Assembly: GCA_020912385.1 (NCBI GenBank)
Contig: CP087209.1
Coordinates: 2,232,001-2,296,000 of the forward strand
Reading direction: 5' to 3'
DNA from: Neofusicoccum parvum
Lineage: Eukaryota; Ascomycota; Dothideomycetes; Botryosphaeriales; Botryosphaeriaceae
DNA length: 64,000 bases
Shown: one piece after another, positions 44,660 to 54,187 of the stretch
Position numbering within the stretch: position 1 is the stretch's first letter
How the letters are laid out: every line of letters begins with the position of its first letter
Program-made: the position numbers and the translations under genes
The notes under the pieces: generated by a model
The model's database searches: none
What the model was told of the DNA's origin: nothing
What the model saw: only the letters and a program-made list of their open reading frames with translations

Positions 44660-47128
44660 TTACCTTTGCACGCGGGAGGTCGTCATGGGTAGTTTTGCCG
44701 CGCACAGGAATCCGAGGAAGAAAGTGACCTGCCAGGGTTTCATGGTTATCACTCGCCTTCTTTCACATCCCCATCTCGTGTTCCTCGGAAAATCCCCTCT
44801 CCATCCAGGGAGATCCACCCCGGAAGAGCAAGTTGACCAAACGACGGGGAGAAGGCTTACCCCAGCAGCATAGAACGGCAGACCCAGCCACCCGCTCCCC
44901 CACCCAGCACCGCCGCTGCCCGTCGACGACAGCCTCGTCCCCAGCCCGAACAGTGCCGCGAACGCCACGTTCCCCGTCAACACGGCCGCCAGCTCCAGCA
45001 GCGCGATGCCCGCGTAGAGCTGCCCCATCCGGCTCCCGTTCCCGCGGCCGCTGCCACCCACTTCCTCCTCCTCGTCCGCCTCGCCCCCTCCAGCCTCCCT
45101 CGGCGCCACCGCGAAGTGTGCCACCAGCCCCCTCATCGTCTGCGTGATGCCGTTCCCGGCGCTCCCCAGCACCAGGCCGGTCACGACGAGCGCGACGGCC
45201 AGGCCGGCGGTGCGGGCGCCGCTCTCGACGCTCGCCCCGCCCACGAGCCAGCTGCCGGCCGCCAGCGCGACCAGGCTGCCGCGCGCGACCCAGGCGTCGA
45301 CGGCGACGGCGGGGACGGCGCGGCGCGCGGTGGCGTGGCGCCCGGCGAGCGGGAGCACCAGCAGGACGAGCAGGGAGACGAGCGCCTTGATGAAGAGGAG
45401 GTAGCCGGCGTCGGCGATAGTCCAGGCCAGCGCCTTGGAGGCGAATTGCAGGTAGAGGTGGTTGCTCATGAGCGCGAAGGTCTTGAGGAAGATGGTGGCG
45501 AAGCAGAGGATGAGCGGGGCGCTGGGGGCGTGCGAGAAGCGGAGGATGGAGGTGAGGGAGCTGAGGGCGTTGCGGACGGTGGCGAGGGCTGTGGTCTGTT
45601 GGAGCGAGGGGGTGTTAGCCGTCATCTGGGAGACCCTGGAAGGGGAGGGATAATAGAGGACTGACCTTAGTTTTCGCGGTGAGGCTTTCGCTGTCGGAGG
45701 ACTCTTCGACCACGCTGTCGTGGCGGGTACGCTGTGGTCGTGGTGGTAGGGTTTCGGGCATTGACAATATGATCGGGATGGATATTAGTAGGACTGGAGT
45801 GCTTATCTTGAACGGAAGCCAAAGATCTTTGGAGAGGAGCCAAGATCCTCCTACAGCAGAGACCATGTCTGTTACTCTGATCAGAGCGCCAACAAGGTAA
45901 AATGTTGAGGTTCTGAGCGCGTTAGCTTTTCAACTACCTTCATCAGGAACCATTTGAGCCTTGAAAAGAGGACTGGGAAAAGAGGAGGGCGTTCCTCCCT
46001 GAAACAGGTGGACTGAACGGTGTAGTAGCGAAGGGCATATGTTCAGAATAAACGAAGCTCAGACTTCACCAGGAATTGTGGGCTCTTCAAGACTTGTCGG
46101 GGCGACTAGAACAACCTCGACCCCGACACGATAATATTACTCCATCCTAAGGAATGTAAAGAACTAGGTAACCTAGAAGAGGATCTAAAGAGATAGATGG
46201 TATGTACTACCTTGAATTCTCCGGTGCGACATCAACAATCACAGTATTCATGAGCGCCGATATGTTGCGGTGGCCGCCTCCCATAAACTGAAAGATTGCA
46301 GATGCCCAGACCAGCTTCGTCGGAAAGATTTCATGAAAATAGCCTGGGATGCGTCCGAAAGCATCAGCACCATTCGAGTTAGAGCTTCAGCGATGTGGAG
46401 GAGTCCTTACAGATCATAATCTCCCAGAGGTAGCTGAGTATCTGGCCACTCATGCCCAGCAGCAAGACCGGCTTGCGGCCCCAGACATCGGCAAGCTGGC
46501 CGAAGAGAACGGTGCAGAGAAGACCTGCGGGACAGTGAGCATCAGGCATCACGAGCAAGACGACGGCAACGATGCGCTGTCCTCGACGGCACTACTTCAA
46601 CCGCGGCACACAAAACAAAGATCACAATCATGTAATGTTGACGGTAGCACGGCGGGACGCAAGAGGATGGCCACGCAAGGAGCCTCGCAACCCACCAGGA
46701 ATCGCCTTGAACAAGCTCATCAGCGCCCTCAAGTACGCGAGCTCGACCTGTATCTCGTCGCGCTTGCACGCGCTCTCGCGCACGTAGCTCAGCGGCGGGG
46801 GCCCGATGACACTCGGGTCGCGTGCGCGGTAGTAGTCGCGGCACAGGGCCATCTCGAGCAGGCGCACCTCGGGCGCGGCCGTCAGGCCGTCGCCAAGGTC
46901 TGCGACAAGCGAGAGCGCGCCGCACAGGACCGCGGCGTAAGGCCAGTACGAGGAGCGTTGCGGCTGCGACGGTGGTGCGGAGCGGGACGGTGGCGGTGCT
47001 GCCGGCGGGGATGCGTTGCCGCTGCGCGGCGGGTGGTGGTGGCCGAGGCGCTGCCCCGCGGGGAGGAGAGGCGTCGTCTCATCGGCGTCGGCTTCGAGGA
47101 GGACTGATGTCGCGATTGAGGGCTCCAT
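44660..47128 (-). CDS. Major facilitator superfamily transporter
   Basis: Six exons on the minus strand: 47128-46696, 46524-46411, 46343-46211, 45912-45666, 45595-44861 and 44728-44660; 576 aa. Membrane transporter of unknown substrate. The N-terminal cytosolic part has a dileucine-like DETTPLLP motif seen in vacuolar/endosomal fungal MFS proteins. The first TM (SYWPYAAVLCGALSLVADLG) precedes a long loop. TM2-3 carry the MFS motif A-like GQLADVWGRKPVLLLG. Later segments include FQFMGGGHRNISALMNTVIVDVAPENSR, FYLVGALIRVTDMVSAVGG and about six C-terminal helices with an acidic/Gly loop. The final 132-nt intron is a multiple of three and has no stop, so an unspliced form would also be in frame. 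The start is the ATG at 47128. Intron 3 is long (298 nt). Confidence 0.87.
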
Positions 47129-47642
47129 TGACAAATACTGCTGGTATAGCAGAGTATAATGATATTAGTTGGGCTGGGAGGCCATGGCCGGTGTCTCTAT
47201 GTTCACTGTTTACCCCTCCTTCATGCAGCTCCTTAACCTTATCCGGAGCTCTGGCAGCTGCAGGGCATGCAAGATAGTGGCAATTTGCGCCATTCATTGG
47301 GCAGGCCATGGGTGTTAGAGCATTCCACCGGCTGATTCACGGAAGCCGCTGTGTATGTTGACAATGTGGACGAATGCTTCAACCGGGACGCGCTGAGACA
47401 CGAGGCGACCGTTTGGTGCCAAGCCGCGGATAGATTGGGAAGCATCTCTTGTCCAGTAGTCAAAACCCTAAATCAAGATTAAATTTTGTCGCGACGACCG
47501 CCTAGCAGCAAGTCTATCTGCCCTCGCCCTGTAGACGCCTTCAACACCTCGCTTGTTCAAACGCCGGCATCATGAATCGCTTGTGGCCGTTGGGCAGCAC
47601 GTACTCTTTTATGGATATCGCTGCCTCTAAATCCCTATCCTC
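47129..47642. other. Intergenic between MFS transporter promoter and CPR6 3' end
   Basis: About 510 bp. The left part must contain the MFS promoter (transcribed leftward) and the right part the 3' flank of CPR6. No distinctive element recognised. Confidence 0.5.
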
Positions 47643-48978
47643 TCACGAAAAGAACTTGGCATACGCCGCCTTCTCCTTCTTCTTGAACTCCGCAAGCTTC
47701 TTCTTTGCGCTGGCCAGGCCGTTCAGGATTGCCGCATCCGTGGGCGCGCGCTTCTGGGCCTCTTCGTAGTCCTGGATGGCTTCCTCCTCGCTCTTGCGGG
47801 CCTCGCGCGCCTGGGCTCTGCGGAAGTATGCCTTGGCCTTGTCAGCATCGCTGGTACCCTGCACCTCGAGCGCATGCGTCGCGCTCTTGATGGCTCCTTC
47901 GTAATCCTTCAGCTTGTTCTGCAGCAGGGCGCTGTTGTTGTGTAGCTGGAAGCGCAGCGATGAGAGCTGCTGGGCCGTCTCCGGGGGCTCCTTCTCGTCG
48001 ACCTCCGGGTTCTCATTCAGGTAGCGAAGACCCTTCTGGTACTTGGCCAGACCGAGGCTCAGGTCGCCGGCCTTGAAAGCCTTGTTGCCCATGTCCTTCA
48101 GTTCGCCCGCAATCTTGGCGATCTGAGACGCAGTGAGCTCCTCCGACTGATCATCGGGAAAATCTTCGTAAGGGTCGCCGGTGCTGTCAGGGATGCGTTC
48201 GGTGCACTTCTCGTAGTCCTCGCCGGTAAGCTCGCCGCAGTCTATGAAACGTTAGCTCAGCGTCCACCATCCACAACAGGTAAGAAGGGCACACGCACCG
48301 GCAATGACGGGAAACTTGTCCTGGACAGGCTTATCCTGGGCGGCGGTGGGCAGGTTCTCGATCTGGCGCACGACCGACTTGCCGTTGATGACCTCACCAA
48401 AGACGACGTGCTTGCCATCGAGGTGGGGTGTGGGCACGGTGGTGACGAAGAACTGCGAGCCGTTGGTGCCGGGGCCGGCATTGGCCATGGACAGCAAGAA
48501 GGGCTTCTCGTGCTTCAGGTCAAAGTTCTCGTCCTCAAACTTCTCGCCGTATATGCTTTCGCCGCCGGTGCCGTTGCCTGCGGTGAAATCGCCGCCCTGG
48601 ATCATGAACTGCTTGATCACCCGGTGGAAACCAGAGCCCTTGAAGTGCAGCGGCTTGCCATTCTTGCCCTCGCCCTTCTCGCCGGTGCAGAGGGCGCGGA
48701 AGTTCTCGGCGGTCTTGGGGACGACTGTGGGTTGTGGTTACTACGAGGCTGAGAGCGAGAGGTGCGGTGCGAGGCGCCTACTGTCATTGTACTGCAGAAC
48801 ATCAGTAAAAGTGAACCATGATGGCGGGAAGCCAGGATAGACTCACAAGCTCAAAGGCAACGCGGCCGGCGGGCTGGCTGCCGATCTGGATGTCGAAGAA
48901 GACACGGGAGCGCTCTGTTTAGTGGAGTCAGCGTGCGCGGTTTGGACGCGCGGGGTCGAGCTCACTCTGGTCGGCCAT
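47643..48978 (-). CDS. CPR6: Cyclophilin 40-type peptidyl-prolyl isomerase (CPR6)
   Basis: Five exons: 48978-48966, 48914-48847, 48791-48782, 48724-48299 and 48241-47643; 371 aa, the family length. Hsp90 co-chaperone with an N-terminal cyclophilin domain (about 1-175; [37 protein letters not shown] with the catalytic-site Arg and Gln, [20 protein letters not shown]). The C-terminal TPR domain (about 215-360; [39 protein letters not shown]) provides the clamp for the Hsp90 MEEVD tail. The 10-nt third exon (TACAATGACA) is needed to give ELYNDIVPKT and is a genuine micro-exon in frame and splice consensus. The 13-nt first exon encodes only MADQ plus one base. Confidence 0.93.
48782..48791 (-). 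other. 10-nt micro-exon of CPR6
   Basis: TACAATGACA is bounded by ..ctgcag and gtaggc on the minus strand. It supplies Tyr-Asn-Asp and the first base of the Ile codon, restoring the invariant cyclophilin stretch ELYNDIVPKT. Without it the exons on either side are out of frame. Confidence 0.85.
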
Positions 48979-49598
48979 TGTCGGTTGGGGTCTTGGGGTA
49001 CGGAGGGAGACGGCGGAGCAGGTGAGGCTGGATGCAGGGAGCGTGTGCAAAAGTCAAAAAGCGATGTGTAGATGAACGCGCAGCCAAAGATATGCGCGCA
49101 GACTCGTGTAGAGCAGGCTGGAGTCGCAGCTTCAAGAAGATTCCATTCGACGATGACGCCCGAGCCCGGGCCGACCCCTGCCCCTCGCGCCTCTCAGGGC
49201 CCAACCGCCGCAACCACCGCCAGGGATCGACGCAGGGTGCCGTCCACCGCTTTGCTCTCCGCATCAGCCATTTTGTCTTTCCGGGCTTGGCCCCATCTCG
49301 GCTTGGGGTAGTGAAGAGCTGTGGATCTGGGCGCCGACTCCAGAGGCATCAACCGGCAGCATCGCCAAGACGTCGTCCAGACAACGCCTCACATCGTTCT
49401 TGCTCCAGTTTCGTCCACACAATTCCTCACATCGGTCTCGCTCCAGTATCATCCACACAATTCCTCACATCGTTCTCGCTCCAGTGTCATCCACACAGCT
49501 CCTCACCTCGACCTCACTCCAGCGTCACCGTTCCAGATGGGCCAATTCTACGGCCATGCATTGTTCTCAAATGTTTCTGCACCCGCTCAAAGAGACGC
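48979..49598. other. Intergenic: CPR6 promoter and tyrosinase 3' flank, with tandem repeat
   Basis: About 620 bp. The left half is the CPR6 upstream region. The right half carries a 38-bp tandem repeat (49387-49535). A plus-strand ORF through the repeat encodes only the repeat and is not believed. Confidence 0.55.
49387..49535. repeat. 38-bp tandem repeat, about 3.9 copies
   Basis: Copies at 49387-49424, 49425-49462, 49463-49500 and a partial at 49501-49535 share cctcacatcg..tcgctccagt..tccacaca with a few differences per copy. It lies just downstream of the tyrosinase stop codon. It is a minisatellite by structure, with no evidence of coding or regulatory role. Confidence 0.9.
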
Positions 49599-51229
49599 TC
49601 AGTAGAGCCCGGGTATGTACAGCTTATCGTAGTCGTAGCAGAGCACTCCGCCCTTGATGTTCATCGTGTCTGCCACGGTGATGTTCTCGGCATTCACTCC
49701 CACGGTCAGCGGGAAGTCTAGCGTCACGTTTCCTCCCTGCTCATTGGAGTAGTCCATCAGGTATATCGGCCCAGATATGTCTGTCAGTCTCTTCTCAAGG
49801 TCCAACGCCTGCCACGACCACCAGACACGGTCGAGATTGGCATGGTGCATATAGAAGATTGGCTAAAATCTTCGTCAGCTCTGCGCCACGGCCACGGCTC
49901 GCAATGAACACTCACGTCTGAGGGACTGGCGTAGAGATCGCCCATCTGCCCGTATGTGCCGCCGACACCATAGTGCCCACCGCCGTGAACGCCGGACGCG
50001 TCGAACGACGGACCCCCCTCCACCACTCTATCAAACCAGCCGAAGTCGGGCTGGCTCAGCGTCACTTGGGTTGTGTTCATCCCAAGGTATCTGTTTGCAA
50101 AGTACGGGCTGAAGTCACGCGCTAGGCACCGGGGATTGCCGCTGAGATCGCTCAGAGGCCCGAGGTTGACGGTCAAGTTGACGAAAGGCCCGTCTTGAAT
50201 ACAGCCACCGCCGGTCCGGCCAGGAACAGAAAGTGGGTCCGACAGATTGACGGGGATAAGTAATCCATTGCCTCCAAAGCCGAACACTGGGTCAAACACC
50301 GGAGAGCTCAAGAAATCGGCCTCGGTCTTAACGTCGAGGGTCCAGTCCCAGTACGGCTGAGCTCCAGTGTAGCCACACTCTTCACGGAGGCCTTTCTCGT
50401 ATGTCGCGGTAAACCACCTGTGCCAGGACAGGAAGTGACCCTATGTTCAGCGTCAGCACATGATTGACCTTGAAACAAACACGCCTTAGGCCCGCGATCT
50501 GGCTTGCCAATCCGGGTTAACAATTGCCGAGACGGCACGGCACTTAGACGTCAAACGTCGGACGTCGCTCCGGATCTTTCCAACCAACGAAGAGCGACTA
50601 GGGTCCTGAGATCGAGGCGCCTTGGCACATCACATGGCGAGTTGAGGTGCTACTCCTGTATGGCTGAACGCCTCAACTTGTGGGATGTGTACGCGCCTCC
50701 ACCTCCGAACTCGGGCCACCTGTAGATTGACAAATCGGGACTCACGGACCGTATAGTGAATATCAAAGGTCGATATGGACGTCAGCCGCGTGACTCGATG
50801 GGGCTGGCTTCCCACTTACCTGATTGATGTGAGTTGCCACGAGATCTTCAAAACGAGAACCGACACCGGGAGCGTCTGCCTTCGGCGTGATCGGAGGCTT
50901 CACCAAAAAACATTCGACAGCTGCCAGGTACTCAAGCTTTTCGCCGTTGTTGAGGGTGCGCCTGGAGAAGCTTGTTCAGTAAATTGATTTCTTCAGACCG
51001 GACCCTTGCAAGCCTCCCTGTATTTGTGGTCGGGCCACCGGCCTCCCCACTTCGGAGCTCTTGAAACAACCTACCACTCCTTACGGACGATTGGGCTTGT
51101 ACACGCAGCAGCGCCTCGGGGGCTCAAAAGAGCTGCATTGCTGCCATGCGGAGCCGCGTCCGTGCCGGCAGACAAGGCTAGAAGGCCTGCAAGGAGGGGA
51201 GCAGCGCCACACTTCACAAGCCTCGCCAT
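49599..51229 (-). CDS. Secreted tyrosinase (type-3 copper), with a CG 3' splice site
   Basis: Exons on the minus strand: 51229-51075, 50961-50820, 50770-50750, 50440-49916 and 49862-49599; 368 aa. It would oxidise phenols to o-quinones (pigment, detoxification or cross-linking). A signal peptide is visible (PLLAGLLALSAGTDAA). The CuA region spans ATHINQTFDIHYTGHFLSWHRWF, with ligands His96, His104 and His113. The CuB region has GVHGGGHYG and DPIFYMHHANLDRVWW. It is short because it lacks the long C-terminal extension of some fungal tyrosinases. The join between exons 2 and 3 is required to give HINQTFDIHYTG, but the intron (50819-50771, 49 nt, good GTAAGT donor and CTGAC branch) ends in CG instead of AG. 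Intron 3 is unusually long (309 nt). It may be a recently damaged gene or use a non-canonical site. Confidence 0.82.
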
Positions 51230-52713
51230 GAGTCGATGATGAAGCAGCTTGCGACTTAGGACCGCCGATCTTTCGATCTTCAGCCTACGCTCTTCTTTGG
51301 CCACTCTCCGGGGGCTCGGCGGTTAGTCACCTATATCAAAATTCAATCAGATGGATCTGCCGGCGAATCTCCAAAGTGTGGCCGACTGACCGGCAGGGCT
51401 GGCGACGACGAGAGGGTTTTCGGTGGTTCTCGGGCTGGGAAGGACGATGAGGGCCAGCAGAGACATCGTGAGCAGGTGACCATTTAATACGCGGATGAGA
51501 TCTACAGACGGGCAGAGGTCGTGCCGCTCGCGAGTCACTATCTTTGGTCTTCGCTACCGAGCTCGCCAGCCTGTGCCGCACTCCATGCTTCACGCATTGG
51601 TACAGACTCCCGGATGCTAAACTCACGGAATGGACTTCTTAGGCGACCCGAAGCGCCAGTGGCCGCGGCAGCAGGCCTGGGGCTAGAGTCGTCCGATGAC
51701 GGCAGGGAACGATCCCGCGGGAACCTGGACGGGGTGCGGCCGGGATTGAACCGCGATGCGGCGCTTGGGACAAGCTTTATGAGTCGCGATCTGGGCTCTG
51801 CCATCCGTCCCGTCCAAAAAGGTTTCGCAAGCGCTCGCCCCGATGCCTGCGCGCGCCAGGCCCCGGTGAAACGCAAGCTGCACGAGTCGGCCGGGGTGCA
51901 CCACCAGAACCTCGCCGCACCGGCAGCGCCTATCAAGAGGGCGCGGCTAAAGGTGGCTAAGGTGGTTGCAGCTCGCCGCTGGCGGACAGCGCCGCCGCGG
52001 GCTCGTTGCCAAATGCTGTCCACATGCCGTGCTGCTGGACCCACTGCGGGCCGAGAGCAACCACAGCTGCGCTGAGAGGCTGATGCTCAGGCTGGCGACA
52101 GCTCCGGGTGGCTCCACAGCCTCAGGTCGCCGTGCAACGCCGCAGATTTTGCACAGCGTGCCTGGGCGGGCCTGCTCCCGGCCTGGACTGGACTGCCTTG
52201 CAACGCCCACGTGGGTTCGAGTCGTCTGAACTGACAACGGCGGCCTGGCGCTGCGCCTTCCGCCGGGAACGGCAGTGACCAGCACTCCGCATTAGCTTGC
52301 ATGATGCATCGCTGCACGCCGGGACCAGGGAGGGCAAATTGCGAACACGCGCCATGCCAATCACGTCCGGCGCCACCGCGTTGCTTCGTCGGCGATCTCC
52401 AAATGATGGGGTCAACCAGCCAGCCTGCGCCCCGGCTGCTGCCGCCTTTCGCACAGGGCGCCCAGGGACAGGCATGCCATGCTGTCCCTATGTATGCCTC
52501 GAGATTCCAGAAACCTACGCTGCGTCGACGATAGATGGGCCTCCCGGCCATGCAATCCACGTCCGCCGTTTGCTGCCCCCCGCTGCGGGAAGATAACTGA
52601 TCTTCCTCTCCCGCGTTCTATCCCTCAGGCTCGGTACCAGATAGACCTCACCGCATGAATCCCGTCGATCCGCTCGCCGCTGGACCTCGCGCGACGCCGC
52701 CGTTTTGATCACC
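51230..52713. promoter_or_regulatory. Divergent region between tyrosinase and rhodopsin-domain genes
   Basis: About 1.5 kb between opposed start codons; both promoters must lie here. A plus-strand ORF at 51521-52075 (184 codons, Arg/Ala-rich, basic) lacks any recognisable domain and is opposed by equally long minus-strand ORFs, so it is not called. Confidence 0.5.
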
Positions 52714-54187
52714 ATGGCTCCAAACGACTATGGCCCGTCTATACTGGTGACGGCGTTCACCCTCACCAGTCTCTCCACCATCATCGTCTCCCTCAGGTGT
52801 GCTCTCTCTGCGAAACGCCATTGATACCGTCCATGTGCTTACCTCGCAACCCAGACTGTACTGCAATGTGCACTTGCTGAAAAGGGCCGGTATCTCCGAC
52901 GTGTTCATGAGTGGTGCAATGGTACGTGTCTTGGCTTCACGCAACTCTCGGGGACACTCTCTGACGAGCGCCACAGATCATGACATGGGGGATTGCGGTC
53001 ATAAATCACTATCAAGTCAAATATGGAACTGGAAAGCATTATTACGATTTGGGCACGGTAAGAGATCCAATGATTGACGCAACCATTCGGCATGCTAATG
53101 CTCCATAGGGAATGGGCGCTCTCGAAGGCACCTTGAAGTCATGTAAGGCAGCATTCACCCATCAGCATATGCTCACTCCTGCTGACAAAACACAGGGTAC
53201 TCGTTCCAGATTGCGTATCTCGTCGACCTCCTCTTCGTCAAGTTCTCCATCCTGTGCTTCTACTGCGCCATATGCGACCAGAAATGGTTCCGGACCGTCA
53301 TCTACTGCATGATGGGTATAGTCGGAAGCTTTACCATCGCCATGGCCTTCGTCAACGCCTTCGAATGCCCGAACCCATCGGACGCCTTCACCGTCGAAAT
53401 CATCATGGCCGGATTGGGCTCCTGCCGGGATCTACATTCGATGTATTTTGCACAGGCGGGCTTCAATATTGCAAGCGACGTAGTTATCATGTTGATACCG
53501 GTCCCCTTACTGGCTCGTCTTCAGATGCCAAAGTCCAGGCGGATTGCGCTTTTTGGGATTTTCAGCGTGGGATTCATCGCTGTGCTGGCGTCAGTCCTCC
53601 GACTATGGACCCTGTCGATTTGGGCCAGATCTAAGGATGTTCCTTACTCCGGCGGGCCTATCCTCATCTGGACGCAGATCGAACTGAATGCAGCAATCAT
53701 CTCTGCCTCGTTCCCGGCTATGAAGGCACTCTTTGCACACACCTTCTCGGAGGGAACCCTTACCGGACAGTCTTCCAGTGGCGCCCGCTACTTCAAATAC
53801 GGCTATGGCGCCAACTCGGCAGACAAAAACAAAGGGATCAAGGTCAAGGATAGCACAATCAGCTTGAAGACACTTTCCTTCGTCAAGAGCGGATCAGGAG
53901 AGACCAGGACATCAGCAACGCTACCTCGCGGCGTCCACGGAATGCGGAGCTTCGACACGGGACACCACTCAGATGAGCAAATGTTCTTCGACGACCCGGC
54001 TGGCGAGGACCACGTAGTAGAGAGCGGCAAAAACTCATCGGACGACAGGAGAGACAGGATCACCGGCTTGCGGCCAATGTCACCAATATTTCCCACCCAC
54101 CAGGGCATCATGAAGAGCCTAACGGTCGAACAAACCACGGAGTCCGGAACAGGACAGCAGTACTACAGATCGCACTACCTCCGATAA
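52714..54187 (+). CDS. Fungal rhodopsin-domain integral membrane protein (PTH11-related fold)
   Basis: Five exons: 52714-52796, 52855-52921, 52977-53057, 53109-53142 and 53196-54187; 418 aa. Predicted seven-helix membrane protein of the fungal 'Rhodopsin domain' family, widespread in Pezizomycotina. Features: TM1 ILVTAFTLTSLSTIIVSL; the loop with LLKRAGISDVFMSG; TM2 IMTWGIAV; then FQIAYLVDLLFVKFSILCFYCAI with the K-S-I-L-x-x-Y motif of the family; TM FNIASDVVIMLIPVPLLARL; SRRIALFGIFSVGFIAVLASVLRLWTL; and the TM7 region IQIELNAAIISAS-like (here WTQIELNAAIISASFPAM). The C-terminal ~140 residues are cytosolic and Ser/Thr-rich. Despite the domain name it has no retinal lysine evidence. Function is unknown; PTH11 relatives act in surface sensing. 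Confidence 0.88.

Noticed and set aside
49032..49721. 229-codon plus-strand ORF through the 38-bp repeat
   Set aside because: It is antisense to the tyrosinase end and mostly repeat-encoded. No start context or conserved features.
51739..51805. tRNA-like T-arm (GGTTCAATCCCGG on the minus strand)
   Set aside because: Only three T-stem pairs form, and no acceptor, D or anticodon arms can be folded around it.
51521..52075. 184-codon basic plus-strand ORF between tyrosinase and rhodopsin-domain genes
   Set aside because: No recognisable domain, with long opposing ORFs. It is likely chance in GC-rich promoter DNA.
52714..54187. Idea that the rhodopsin-domain protein is a light sensor paired with the tyrosinase for pigmentation
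   Set aside because: The fungal rhodopsin-domain family is not a retinal opsin by sequence, and adjacency alone does not support a shared pathway.
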